From CAYMDP01 sp964389375 (GTDB lineage Bacteria; Bdellovibrionota; Bdellovibrionia; Bdellovibrionales; UBA1609): a DNA stretch of 48,353 nucleotides. The stretch lies in assembly GCA_964389375.1 (NCBI GenBank), contig CAYMDP010000019.1, positions 1 through 48,353 of the forward strand. The letters run 5' to 3'. Below the pieces are notes generated by a model. It had not been told where the DNA came from. It made no database searches and saw only the letters and a program-made list of their open reading frames with translations. A program made the translations under genes and the position numbers. Of the stretch, positions 1 through 8,655 are shown piece after piece. How positions within the stretch are numbered: the stretch's first letter is position 1; each line of letters opens with the position of its first letter.

Positions 1-173
1 GACTAGTTCCGCAGGGCGGCCCGAAGGGCCGACCGAGGATGTTCGACGGCTGAGGTGGAGCACTTATTAAGCAGAAATAGATATCTGAACCGAACTGGGG
101 TGGACCGACTAAAGTTAGTCGCGGACTAAGCGGCTGTAACCACAGAACAAATTGTTGACACGGGGCTCAGTCG
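1..173 (+). other. 3' part of an incoming transcript, possibly structured RNA
   Basis: No convincing gene is visible here. The stretch contains a strong hairpin (CGGCCC-GAA-GGGCCG, about 18-32) and a second perfect one (GACTAA-AG-TTAGTC, 107-120), and it ends in the intrinsic terminator listed next. Short reading frames running in from the left edge stop at about 50 and 69, so either a protein C-terminus or a structured RNA could end here. I could not match it to tmRNA, RNase P, 6S or rRNA consensus elements. The identity is open. Confidence 0.3.
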
Positions 174-202
174 CCCTGCACAATCAAGCTGTAGGGTTTT
201 TT
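174..202 (+). terminator. Rho-independent terminator
   Basis: A 7-bp stem (CCCTGCA, 174-180, pairing with TGTAGGG, 190-196, one G-T pair) with a 9-nt loop is followed directly by six T residues (197-202). It would end a plus-strand transcript entering from the left. The next gene on this side (hpt) is on the opposite strand and converges on it. The remaining stretch 203-342 is A+T-rich, with no further gene or hairpin seen. Confidence 0.7.
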
Positions 203-342
203 GGGGGAATATTGTGGTTAACGGTAGTCTAGTGATGCTTTTTGTCTACTCTGTTGTGATCTTTTTTGTCGTCAACGTCATCGTCAATTAAGCGCAATAA
301 GAGTTATTGATTAAAATGACTCAGCAAATTTACTAATTAAAT

Positions 343-858
343 TTACTGCGCAAAATTATAGATGTCGCGGTAATTTCGTCCGATTTCTTCGGAGTCCATT
401 CCGTATCCAATAACAAAACGATCTTCGATGACTTTTCCTACATAATCCGGACGAATTGTTAATTCACGTCGTGCAGGTTTATCTAGAAGTGCGACAACTT
501 TTAAAGACGCGGGCTCGGAAGCCAGAACACGATTCTTTAAAAAATTTAAAGTTCGTCCGGCGTCAATGATCTCTTCTACGATCACACAATGTTTGCCTTG
601 GACGTCGACAGAAAGGTCTTTAATAATTCTACAACTTTGTCCCTTCGGTGAAGTGACATAGACAAAATCAATGACTTGAGGAAGGCGAATTTTTCGGACC
701 AAATCCGAAAAAAATAAAACCGAGCCCTTCAGTGGGCAAATCATAACGATTTCTTTTCCTTCGTAATCGCGCTCAATCTCACGAGCCAATTGGCTAACAA
801 GAGTTTCAATTTCTGCGGCGGTAATCCAGGGAATCATCCCCATGTACATTTGTGGCAT
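343..858 (-). CDS. hpt: Hypoxanthine phosphoribosyltransferase
   Basis: Cytosolic purine-salvage enzyme that transfers phosphoribosyl from PRPP to hypoxanthine or guanine. The 171-residue length is usual for the family. The PRPP-binding segment is VEEIIDAGRT (about 94-103). The family usually has E-D at its acidic pair and T-G after the second Asp, so E-E and A-G here are conservative deviations. The LKGSVLFFSDL loop (43-53) is also typical. The ATG at 858 is preceded by GAGGAG about 8 nt upstream. It is the last gene of the bamD operon, 16 bp after the TPR gene. Salvage of purines from prey would suit a predatory lifestyle, but that is inference. Confidence 0.9.
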   Translation of the reverse strand: MPQMYMGMIPWITAAEIETLVSQLAREIERDYEGKEIVMICPLKGSVLFFSDLVRKIRLPQVIDFVYVTSPKGQSCRIIKDLSVDVQGKHCVIVEEIIDAGRTLNFLKNRVLASEPASLKVVALLDKPARRELTIRPDYVGKVIEDRFVIGYGMDSEEIGRNYRDIYNFAQ

Positions 859-874
859 TTGGCCAACTCCTCAA

Positions 875-1615
875 TTAAAGTTGTACTTCCGTCAAATTTG
901 TATAGTCCAAAGCGTCTGCTTTTTGAATCAACTGTTTTGCTTCTGTGTGGTCCGGCTCTCTGGCCAAAACTTCTTCCCAAGCTTCGATTGCCTCAGTCAC
1001 TTGTCCGGCATCATAATGAAGGCGACCAAGTTGAACCCGAGCAGGTAAAAACTGTGGAAACTCCACAATTAAAGCCCTAAGCTCTTTACTCGCTTGCATG
1101 CTGTTACCAAGCTCAATCCAACAGCGAACGATCTTCATAGAAAGCTCTGCCTTTCTGGTCGAAAGACGTCTGGCGGCCTCGTACTGCTCGAGGGCTTCAT
1201 TTGGGCGCTGATAGCGCAAATACATTTCTCCAAGCTCATCATGCTTGTGAGAAAGCTTTTCGTTCATATGAGGATCATCAGAAGAAGAGCGCTCGGATAA
1301 AATATTGCGCGCCCCTTCAAAAACTTTTCGACCCTCTTCATAACGACCAAGATCATTTAATATAATGCTTAATCCAACCGATGAATCCGTAAAGGCCGGA
1401 TCAATCTCAAGTGCGCGCTGAAAAGATCGGATCGCTTTATTAAACTTCCCTTGATCATAAAAAATCACACCAAGCATATGAAAAACTTCGGCGGACTTAT
1501 AGCTTCGAAGAATCAACTGATTTAACAAGGGCTCCGCAGAACCGTAACTATTCGAATTAAACTGTTGGCGGGCCTCTTTTAAAACTTCTTCAAAGTCATC
1601 AAATGTCACTGCCAA
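875..1615 (-). CDS. TPR-repeat protein
   Basis: A 246-residue protein made almost entirely of tetratricopeptide repeats. Clear TPR units lie around residues 38-75 (AEVFHMLGVIFYDQGKFNKA), 110-150 and 180-230. There is no signal peptide or membrane segment, so it is probably a cytoplasmic scaffold. The start overlaps the end of the upstream bamD-like gene by 17 bp, which indicates translational coupling, and hpt follows 16 bp downstream. The binding partner is unknown, and a link to outer-membrane assembly rests only on the coupling with bamD. Confidence 0.75.
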   Translation of the reverse strand: MAVTFDDFEEVLKEARQQFNSNSYGSAEPLLNQLILRSYKSAEVFHMLGVIFYDQGKFNKAIRSFQRALEIDPAFTDSSVGLSIILNDLGRYEEGRKVFEGARNILSERSSSDDPHMNEKLSHKHDELGEMYLRYQRPNEALEQYEAARRLSTRKAELSMKIVRCWIELGNSMQASKELRALIVEFPQFLPARVQLGRLHYDAGQVTEAIEAWEEVLAREPDHTEAKQLIQKADALDYTNLTEVQL

Positions 1616-2336
1616 CCTCTTTTTTTAATTTGTTGGTTTCATCAGAATTTGGATAAGACGTCACAAGCTTTTGATAAAAAGCCCGAAGCTTGCTTTGGTC
1701 TTTCAGTTGTTTTGCACTCATTGCAGCTCCGTAAAGCGCCCGTGGCTCTAAACCAAGACCAGGAAAGTTTTTAAAAGTCGCTTCATAGCGCCCGAGAGCA
1801 CTGTCGTATTTCTTCCGAATAAAATAAAAGTCCGCGATATAAAGTTCTTTTTCTCCGAGCATCTTAAGGGCCTTTGCTTTGTTCGCCTTGGCATCTTCTA
1901 AGAATTCGCTGGTCGTGTAGGACTGAATGACTTCATCAAAATAAAGAATCGATTTATCTGCCAAGGTCAGATCTCGATCGATCGTCGAAGGCAGTTGCTT
2001 AAAGTAACTTAAGCCCAATTGAAAAGTCGCGTAAGCAATCTTGGGATGAGCCGGCCGAAGTTCTTTAAAAAGTTGATAGGCATTTTGAGCCTCGATGTAG
2101 GCTTCACGCTTAAAGTGCAAGTCTGCAATCTTTAGCTCAGCATCGGGAGCAAAACGAGTATAGGGATGTTTGTTTTTAACCTGAGCATACTGAGCAATCG
2201 CTTCGTCATAGCGAGAGTTTTCTTCTAAACGCTCGCCCCATTTAAAGGCGCCTTCTGCAGAATTAGTGTCAAATTTTTCCTTAGAAGAACAGGCAGAAAT
2301 CAAAAATAAAATAAGAAAAGGGAGTGTCCGTTTCAT
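1599..2336 (-). CDS. bamD: Outer membrane protein assembly lipoprotein BamD
   Basis: A 245-residue lipoprotein with lipobox ISAC and lipidation at Cys16, followed by TPR-like repeats over the rest of the chain. The GAFKWGERLEENSRYDEAI stretch and the paired TPR pattern fit the BamD/YfiO family, the lipoprotein of the BAM complex that helps insert beta-barrel proteins into the outer membrane. The length is close to E. coli BamD. The Lys/Ser-rich N-terminus after the Cys is typical. The ATG at 2336 begins a clear signal sequence. It lies 61 bp downstream of the AI-2E family permease gene and overlaps the following TPR gene. Confidence 0.85.
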   Translation of the reverse strand: MKRTLPFLILFLISACSSKEKFDTNSAEGAFKWGERLEENSRYDEAIAQYAQVKNKHPYTRFAPDAELKIADLHFKREAYIEAQNAYQLFKELRPAHPKIAYATFQLGLSYFKQLPSTIDRDLTLADKSILYFDEVIQSYTTSEFLEDAKANKAKALKMLGEKELYIADFYFIRKKYDSALGRYEATFKNFPGLGLEPRALYGAAMSAKQLKDQSKLRAFYQKLVTSYPNSDETNKLKKEVGSDI

Positions 2337-2397
2337 GTTGGCAGTCTACGAGGCGCCTGCATTTGAAGTCAATGCGTCTTTGCCGAGGAGCCAGAAT

Positions 2398-3456
2398 TCA
2401 AGAGCGAAAATCGGTGGTCATCCTGTAGACCGTTCCCACAGTCAATTTTAAGACACTCGCCACGGGAATCGAGATCAACATTCCTAAAACACCCAGCAGC
2501 TGAGCGCCAACGATGATAGCCACAATAACGGTCACCGGGTGGAGGTTGACGATCTTTGCGACCACCAGCGGGATGATAAATACCGCGTCAATAAGCTGAG
2601 CAATAAAATAAACCAAAAAGACAAGCAGAAGATCCGCTCCGGCCGCGCCGTTAATCAAAGCGATCACAATCGCTGGAACCGCTCCGATAATTGGCCCAAT
2701 GTAAGGGATCAAATTTGTGAGGGCCGCAAAAACGGCCAGAAGAACCGCAAAGGGGAAATTAATTAGAAAAAGTCCAAGCCAAGTTACAAAACCCACAATA
2801 ATGGCTTCCAGAAGTCGGGCGCGAACGAACTGCCCCATCTGTTCGTTAATCTGATGATAAAGATTCAACATCGGCTCAAAAATCGAGTTCGGAACCAGAG
2901 CAAGAAGTGTTCGCGTCGCCGAGCGCCCATCTTTAATCATAAAAAAGGCCAAAAAAGGAGCCAGAAGCAGGGTTGTTAAGACGGTTCTAATAAAATTGGG
3001 GAAGTCCTCAAAAATAGAAGTGGCCCAGGGCTGAAGTTTGCCCTCGATTTGTTGGCTTAAATCCACAAGGTAAATGGATCCAACCAAAACTTCTAGCCGC
3101 TCTTCGGTTTCAGCGATAAGTCGACTGAAGCCCGCAATGTACTGCGGAAACTCATTTTTTAAAGTCATAAGCTGTTGAGAAATCAGAGGGGCTAGCCAAG
3201 AAACCGAAAGGGCCAAGATAATTCCTATAGCGAAAAAAATAAGAGTGGTCGCAAAGACTCGATGCATGCCAGCTCGTTCTAAAAAATTGACGGCCGGCCC
3301 AAGCATGTAGCTGATCACGAAGGCGACAAGCGAAGACCAAAGCATATTGTCGACGTACAAAATCGTCAGAAGAATCAACAACAAGACACCCAAAAAGGCG
3401 GCTAAGCGCGCAAGTGATTGGCGTCTTAAAAGCTGCTGCCGACGGGACAAAGTCAT
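2398..3456 (-). CDS. AI-2E family transporter (PerM/YhhT-like permease)
   Basis: A 352-residue integral membrane protein with about seven or eight hydrophobic segments, starting with a Trp-containing helix at about 19-40. The central amphipathic region (about 85-160) and the conserved tail with LTNLIPYIGPIIGAVPAIV and HPVTVIVAIIVGAQLLGVLG match the AI-2E transporter superfamily (PF01594). Family members export small molecules or drive Na+/H+ exchange, and the substrate cannot be told from sequence. The start codon overlaps the stop of the cyclic-nucleotide-binding gene by 4 bp (ATGA), so the two are translationally coupled. Confidence 0.85.
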   Translation of the reverse strand: MTLSRRQQLLRRQSLARLAAFLGVLLLILLTILYVDNMLWSSLVAFVISYMLGPAVNFLERAGMHRVFATTLIFFAIGIILALSVSWLAPLISQQLMTLKNEFPQYIAGFSRLIAETEERLEVLVGSIYLVDLSQQIEGKLQPWATSIFEDFPNFIRTVLTTLLLAPFLAFFMIKDGRSATRTLLALVPNSIFEPMLNLYHQINEQMGQFVRARLLEAIIVGFVTWLGLFLINFPFAVLLAVFAALTNLIPYIGPIIGAVPAIVIALINGAAGADLLLVFLVYFIAQLIDAVFIIPLVVAKIVNLHPVTVIVAIIVGAQLLGVLGMLISIPVASVLKLTVGTVYRMTTDFRS

Positions 3457-4001
3457 AATGTTTGGCTTTCGGTGTACTTTCGAACTTCTCTTTTCAGCTC
3501 AGTCACCCGATGAGCGGTTTCTTTAAGGCGTTTGCCCAGGATTTCGCTAAGGCGAGTCACAATTTTTACACCGGTAGATGGGTTTCGCTCGATGATCTCA
3601 GACAGGTCGGGTTTATAAAATCCTAGGACGACGACGTCATCCGCAGCCAAGGCCGTCGCGGTCCTGCGACCGTTTTCTTCCACCAGAGAAAGTTCTCCAA
3701 AAAAATCATCCGGGCCAAGTCGCGTGACGAAGACACTTTGTTTTTGTGGCTCATCAGCATCCAGATCTTCCACATAAATATCAACAGAGCCAGATACGAC
3801 GATGTATAAGCCAACACCAACCTCGCCTTGGCGAAAGACGGCTTCCGTTGGACGGAAAGATCGCATGTGGACCAATTCTTTTACGAAAGTGATTTCTTTT
3901 GGGGTCAGAGTTTCAAACAAAAAATTACGCTTTAAAATCTGCGCGACGTCGTTACGCTTCTCATCTTTCTTAAACAAATTTTCCCAAAGATAATTCACCA
4001 T
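3453..4001 (-). CDS. Cyclic nucleotide-binding domain protein
   Basis: A 182-residue soluble protein with one cNMP-binding beta-roll (about 30-150). The phosphate-binding cassette reads FGELSLVEE (101-109) followed by RRTATA (112-117), including the Arg that contacts the cyclic phosphate in CRP-like proteins. The short C-terminus is helical and charged and has no recognisable DNA-binding HTH, so it is probably not a CRP-type transcription factor. It may sense cAMP, cGMP or another cyclic nucleotide for its coupled neighbours. The start overlaps the upstream TPR-SH3 gene by 7 bp, and the end overlaps the permease gene by 4 bp. Confidence 0.85.
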   Translation of the reverse strand: MVNYLWENLFKKDEKRNDVAQILKRNFLFETLTPKEITFVKELVHMRSFRPTEAVFRQGEVGVGLYIVVSGSVDIYVEDLDADEPQKQSVFVTRLGPDDFFGELSLVEENGRRTATALAADDVVVLGFYKPDLSEIIERNPSTGVKIVTRLSEILGKRLKETAHRVTELKREVRKYTESQTL

Positions 4002-4780
4002 AATGCTCGCCCCGATGTTTGAAAGACTTCAGACTTTTGCACCCAACCGGTCATGCCCCCGGGGTACTTCACTTGGACCCAATTCGAGTTTGTGGCACGC
4101 AGAAGAACTTCGATCCCCGCAGACACTTCGAAAAGTCCCGGCGCTTGGTCCGTCGGAGCACTTCGAATTTGTACCTTTTCTTGGACTAGAGTTCCCCTAG
4201 GAGAATAATAATCAAATGTTTTAGACAAAAGAAGTCCCAGAGAAAAAATCGTCAGAAGACTTAAAAAAATTCCATAAAAGGGAGTCGGCGGAAGAGGGTT
4301 TTCATCTTTTAGCGCGGCCCTTCTGCGCCCAAAATATGTCAGCAGCAAGGTTCCGGAGGCGATCAGGCAGAGCCCTAATATGGCGAGAAGTTTTCCGAAG
4401 CTAAGCCCCAGTAAAACGCCAGACCGAAAGGATTCCCATCCATTTGCTGGGGGCTGTGGAGCTAGGCGGGGAGTGATAAAGTTTAAAGCCTCCCGAGCCA
4501 TAGAAAAATCTGGATCCAAAAAGAGAGCCCTGCGCCACAGCGCGGCAGAAAGGCCGGTTTGACCCAGCTTTTCCTCTGTCAGTCCCCAATTATACAAAAT
4601 GCGTGTGTTGCCCGGCTCAAGTTCCCAGGCGCTTTTAAAAAACTCACGGGCTTTCTCCAATTCGCCTTCCTGAAAGGCTTGAATGCCAGACAAGTAGGGT
4701 CCTTGCGCCTCTGTAGAGCCAGCGGAGAGAGACAAGAGACTGAAGAATAATAGAACTAGGCCGAAGAAGAGGTTTTTCAT
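3995..4780 (-). CDS. Membrane protein with TPR and C-terminal SH3 domain (BatE-like)
   Basis: A 261-residue protein with a signal peptide (about 1-25) and two TPR units (about 28-100). Two membrane helices follow (about 120-150 and 165-188), then a bacterial SH3 domain (about 195-255) with the pattern VQIRSAPTDQAPGLFEVSAG...WVQVKYPGGMTGWV. The TPR-TM-TM-SH3 order resembles BatE proteins, but no MoxR or BatA-D genes are present. The SH3 domain would be in the periplasm, where such domains often bind peptidoglycan. It is the first gene of the minus-strand operon, divergent from the aminotransferase operon across 115 bp. Confidence 0.8.
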   Translation of the reverse strand: MKNLFFGLVLLFFSLLSLSAGSTEAQGPYLSGIQAFQEGELEKAREFFKSAWELEPGNTRILYNWGLTEEKLGQTGLSAALWRRALFLDPDFSMAREALNFITPRLAPQPPANGWESFRSGVLLGLSFGKLLAILGLCLIASGTLLLTYFGRRRAALKDENPLPPTPFYGIFLSLLTIFSLGLLLSKTFDYYSPRGTLVQEKVQIRSAPTDQAPGLFEVSAGIEVLLRATNSNWVQVKYPGGMTGWVQKSEVFQTSGRALW

Positions 4781-4895
4781 GAATAAAGAGTGTAGAAAGA
4801 GTCTAGTGAACTGTCTATCATTTCATAGCTCTGTGCCATGACTTGTCTACATTTAGAAAGCAGGAGTAGATTATAGCTCTTCATAAGGAGTTATC

Positions 4896-6293
4896 ATGTC
4901 CAAATTGTGGGGCCACGAACTAGAGTCTTCTCCGCTGATCCAAGAAAAAATTAAGTCTTTACTCACTGAGGTTCAGGCCGTCAGCGCTCATATAAAAACG
5001 GTTAAGCCTCCTGAAAGAGAGCTTGAGACAAAGTCAAAAGCCCAAATCGAAGCGGTCAATGCGTCTCGAGGGCGACCGCTTTTTTATAACTATATCGGAA
5101 CAGGTGCGGGCCGTGGGCCTTACGTCGAACTCGAGGACGGGAGCATAAAGCTGGACCTGATTAATGGAATTGGGATTCATATCATGGGTCACTCACATCC
5201 AAAAGTTCTCGAGGCCAGTGTTCGCGGAGCCATCCAAGATATCGTCAACCAAGGTCACCTTCAGTCCAATCGAGAATACGGAGCCCTTTCAGAAAAATTG
5301 ATTTCTCTTGCTAGCCGAAATAGTCGGATGAAGCATTGCTGGTTATCAACTTGTGGCACCATTGCGAACGAAAATGCCCTTAAGATTTCGCGACAAAAAA
5401 ATACCCCAGCTCGCATGATTGTGACTTTCAAAGATGCCTTTGCCGGACGCAGTACCATGATGGCGGAAGTTACGGACAATCCGGCCTTCAAAGAAGGATT
5501 ACCAACTTATGACGAAGTTTTAAGAATTCCATTTTGCAATAAATTTGACGACAAAATGTGTAAGATATCCTGCGGCAAAGAGAAGTCCTTGAATGCGCTA
5601 AAAGAACATGTTGCCCGTCATGAAAAAAATATTTCGGCTTTCGTCTTCGAGCCCATGCTTGGAGAGGGTGGATACAGAGTCGCCTGTCGTGAATTTTTCG
5701 AGCCGCTTTTGCGTTTTTGCAAAGAGAAAAATATTGCGGTTTGGGCGGACGAGATTCAAACCTTTACACGCACCGGACAGTTCTTTGCTTACGAAACTTT
5801 CGGCTTGGGTCAGTACATTGATATTTGTACGGTTGCAAAGACCGCTCAGGTTGGTGCGACTCTTTACACGGAAGAGTATAATCCAAAGCCCGGGCTTATT
5901 GCCGGAACTTTTGCTGGCTCGACGGCCGCTCTTTCTTCGGGCCTTGAAATCTTAAATACTCTAGATGACGGAAAGACGATGGGTCCCGAGGGGAAAATCC
6001 AGCAAATTCATAAAAGTTTTGTTGGAATGCTGAATCGCCTTAACGAGGGCTCTTGCAAGGGTTTGTTAAGAGATGCAGGCGGCTTAGGTCTAATGGTCGC
6101 AGTGACTCCTCTTGATGGATCAAAAGAAAAACAAATCGAATTGCTGAAGACTCTTTTTAAGAACGGATTGATTGCCTTTGGTTGTGGACGAGATCCTTAT
6201 CGTCTTCGCTTTTTAATTCCTGTCGTGATGGAGCAGCAGGATATAGAGCTTGCAGGACAGATCATCGAAAAATCAGTTCTGGAGCTTGCTTGA
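4896..6293 (+). CDS. Class III PLP-dependent aminotransferase (AstC/LAT-like)
   Basis: A 465-residue cytosolic aminotransferase. The PLP site shows D285-E-I-Q (with T292-T294-G295 nearby) and Lys315 as the likely Schiff-base lysine in VAKTAQVGA. A K-x-x-Q-V pattern after the lysine is more like lysine 6-aminotransferases than typical AstC/ArgD enzymes, which have K-x-L-G-G-G. From the cluster with AstA- and AstD-type genes, the expected reaction is transamination of N2-succinylornithine to succinylglutamate semialdehyde. A lysine or ornithine delta/epsilon-aminotransferase is an alternative. A GGAG lies about 5 nt before the ATG. It is the first gene of the operon. Confidence 0.8.
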   Translation: MSKLWGHELESSPLIQEKIKSLLTEVQAVSAHIKTVKPPERELETKSKAQIEAVNASRGRPLFYNYIGTGAGRGPYVELEDGSIKLDLINGIGIHIMGHSHPKVLEASVRGAIQDIVNQGHLQSNREYGALSEKLISLASRNSRMKHCWLSTCGTIANENALKISRQKNTPARMIVTFKDAFAGRSTMMAEVTDNPAFKEGLPTYDEVLRIPFCNKFDDKMCKISCGKEKSLNALKEHVARHEKNISAFVFEPMLGEGGYRVACREFFEPLLRFCKEKNIAVWADEIQTFTRTGQFFAYETFGLGQYIDICTVAKTAQVGATLYTEEYNPKPGLIAGTFAGSTAALSSGLEILNTLDDGKTMGPEGKIQQIHKSFVGMLNRLNEGSCKGLLRDAGGLGLMVAVTPLDGSKEKQIELLKTLFKNGLIAFGCGRDPYRLRFLIPVVMEQQDIELAGQIIEKSVLELA

Positions 6294-7633
6294 ATTTAAT
6301 CGAAGTCGCGCGTCGGATGATTGCGATCGACAGCACCCCAAGCCATGGAACAAAAGAGCTTGTGGAGTATCTCTCGGGCCTTTGTGAGGGTCTGGGGCTT
6401 GCTGTTGAAATTCAGTCAGAGACGCTAAATGGGCTTGAGCAGTTAAATATTTTGGCTCGACCGAGTCGATCTAAGCCCGAAGAAGAGTTTTTGCTGCAGA
6501 CAAGACTTGATACAGTAGAGCCGGGCAACTTCGCAATGTGGACGAAGACAGAAAAAAATCCATTTAACGCCAGTATCTACGGTGATGAGATGATCGGCCT
6601 TGGAGTTGCGGACTGTAAGCTTGATTTTTTATGTAAGATATCTGCGGCCCAAGAGTTTTCGCAAAAAAAAATGTCTAGGCCCTTTGTGCTTGTGGGAACC
6701 TTTGGAGCCCATAGTGCAATGACTGGGGCTCTGAAGTTGATGCGAAGAAAGCTAGTGAAGTCCAGGCAGGCGCTTATTGGCGAGGCCACCGGATTAAGAT
6801 TAGTTCATGCAGGCCTTGGTTTGGCCGTTGTTGAAGTGTCGATCCCTTTTTCTGAGGAAGAGATTCGTTACCGCACAAATCACGACTTAATGGAGAGTGC
6901 CTCAACCCAAAGCCGAGTGTTTTCTGGCAAAGCGGCCCACTCTTCAAATCCAGAGATGGGGGAAAACGCGATTCAAAAAATGCTCGATACTCTTGATCAA
7001 CTTCCTGAGGGGATTGTGATCATGGATATTGATGGGGGAATTAATCATAATTCGGTTCCCTCTTCCGCGGTTCTTGAAATTGATCTGGTCAGTGGAATCA
7101 AGGACCCAATGCTTCCAAAACTTCAGGCAGTGTCTCAAGCACTTAAAGATTTAGAGTTAGAGTTTAAGAAAGTTTCAGACGCTGAAATGACCCCTGCCCA
7201 TGCGACAATGAATTTAGGAATGATCCGAATTTTTGAGGATCAAGTTCGGATGATGGGGAGTTGCCGCTTACCACCCTCGGTGTCCGATGTAACTTACCAG
7301 CGTTGGATGGAAAATCTTAAGATGGCTTGCGAAAAAGTGGGAGCAAGCTTTAGAGTGTGTGATTACAAAAAAGGTTTTTTTACAGCCTCAGACGCAGAGC
7401 TAGTGAAGCTTGGTCAAAAGACCTTAAAAACTATGGGCGAGTCTTCGGAGCTATTAAAAACGCCCCTAAGTACCGAGGCCAGTGTGTTTAGTCGGATGGG
7501 AATTGAGTGTTTAGTATTCGGACCCGGGCAAGGTGCTGGAAATTCCCATGCACCAAACGAAAAGGTCAAAATCTCTGATCTTGAGAAAGCGACTGAATTT
7601 TATAAAGAGATGATTAAGGAAGTATGTTTATGA
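6290..7633 (+). CDS. M20-fold peptidase-like protein with altered active site
   Basis: About 447 residues from a TTG at 6290 that overlaps the upstream TGA (TTGA) and has GGAG 5 nt before it; an upstream ATG at 6182 would lie deep inside the previous gene. The fold is that of ArgE/DapE/CPG2 deacylases. Asp108 (GVADCK), Glu165 (GEATG), His217 (AAHSS) and the C-terminal His (GNSHAP) are kept. The first metal ligand His is Arg72 (TRLD instead of GHxD), and the usual DEE base/ligand pair is replaced by GAHSA (139-143). By position it should replace AstE and release glutamate from succinylglutamate, but its chemistry is uncertain. Confidence 0.75.
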   Translation: MNLIEVARRMIAIDSTPSHGTKELVEYLSGLCEGLGLAVEIQSETLNGLEQLNILARPSRSKPEEEFLLQTRLDTVEPGNFAMWTKTEKNPFNASIYGDEMIGLGVADCKLDFLCKISAAQEFSQKKMSRPFVLVGTFGAHSAMTGALKLMRRKLVKSRQALIGEATGLRLVHAGLGLAVVEVSIPFSEEEIRYRTNHDLMESASTQSRVFSGKAAHSSNPEMGENAIQKMLDTLDQLPEGIVIMDIDGGINHNSVPSSAVLEIDLVSGIKDPMLPKLQAVSQALKDLELEFKKVSDAEMTPAHATMNLGMIRIFEDQVRMMGSCRLPPSVSDVTYQRWMENLKMACEKVGASFRVCDYKKGFFTASDAELVKLGQKTLKTMGESSELLKTPLSTEASVFSRMGIECLVFGPGQGAGNSHAPNEKVKISDLEKATEFYKEMIKEVCL

Positions 7634-8646
7634 ATTTTTATGTCAGATCGGCAAAGCGAGAAGATGCCTCGCAACTCTACGATTTAGCGCGACAGTTTAC
7701 GCTTCTTAACCTTCCTGCAGACAAAAAAATCATCGGAGACAAGCTTGAGCGTTCGACGGCCTCTTTTAAAGGGGAGCTTTCGAAAGCTGAAGCCGAGTAC
7801 ATGTTTGTCGTCGTTGATCGAGAGGACGGAAGTATTGCCGGAAGCTCGATGATCAGCGCAAAAAATGGAACTCCAAAGTCCCCCAATTTCAGTTTTAAGG
7901 TTTTAAAAAAGGAACGCTTTAGTCGGGATCTTGGTGTCGGCTTTATTCATCAAATTTTAAGGTTAAACATGAATACTGACGGGCCGACAGAGGTTGGCGG
8001 ACTTGTCGTAGATAAGTCCTACCGTCGGCGTCCGGAAAAAGTCGGAAAACTAATTAGCTTGTGCCGACTGCTTTACATAGGAATGCATCAAGACCAATTT
8101 GAAAAAGAGCTTCATGCAGAAATGGCGCCGCCTTTAACGGATGAGGGACGAAGTGAATTTTGGGAATCTTTGGGCCGAAGATTTACGGGCATGCCTTATA
8201 AAGAGGCCGACATGATTTCTCAGCAAAACAATGGCTTTATTCAAAGCCTCTTTCCTGAAGAAGATATTTATCTTTGTCTTTTGGATTCTAAAGCCCGACT
8301 TGTCTTGGGAAGAGTCGCGGAAGAAACTCAGCCAGCTCTTCATTTACTAAACCGAATTGGTTTTCGTTACAAAGAAGAAGTAGATCCCTTTGACGGAGGT
8401 CCGCATTTGTCTTGTCCGACCGAAGAGTGTTTGATTGTTAAGAATGCAAGCCGCCGAAAAGTGAAGCGAGGATTAAAGGCCGCCTTTTCGTCCTCCGCTT
8501 TAATCGGCATTGACCGTGAAGATGGATTTTTGGCAGGGGCCTCTCCTTATGCCTTTGATGGAGATTCTGTTGTTTTGCCAGAGAGCACTTGTATTACATT
8601 GGATTTAGCCGAGGGAGACGAGATCTACGTCTCTCCCGAATTATAG
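7630..8646 (+). CDS. astA: Arginine/ornithine N-succinyltransferase (AstA family)
   Basis: A 338-residue GNAT-fold enzyme of the AstA family (PF04958), which transfers succinyl from succinyl-CoA to the alpha-amino group of arginine or ornithine. Family-diagnostic stretches are EVGGLVVDKSYRRR, FWESLGRRFTGM, GFRYKEEVDPFDGGPHLSC and the C-terminal beta-rich tail. I chose the ATG at 7630 because AAGGAAG lies 7 nt upstream; the ATG at 7624 would be only 3 nt from it. The gene overlaps the M20-like gene by 4 bp. No astB is in the cluster, so ornithine may be the main substrate; that is inference. Confidence 0.88.
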   Translation: MNFYVRSAKREDASQLYDLARQFTLLNLPADKKIIGDKLERSTASFKGELSKAEAEYMFVVVDREDGSIAGSSMISAKNGTPKSPNFSFKVLKKERFSRDLGVGFIHQILRLNMNTDGPTEVGGLVVDKSYRRRPEKVGKLISLCRLLYIGMHQDQFEKELHAEMAPPLTDEGRSEFWESLGRRFTGMPYKEADMISQQNNGFIQSLFPEEDIYLCLLDSKARLVLGRVAEETQPALHLLNRIGFRYKEEVDPFDGGPHLSCPTEECLIVKNASRRKVKRGLKAAFSSSALIGIDREDGFLAGASPYAFDGDSVVLPESTCITLDLAEGDEIYVSPEL

Positions 8647-8655
8647 GAGTAAGCG

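Noticed and set aside
6182..6290. N-terminal extension of the M20-like protein upstream of 6290
   Set aside because: It would lie entirely inside the aminotransferase gene and reads as low-quality sequence, whereas the TTG at 6290 has a ribosome-binding site and starts the conserved fold.
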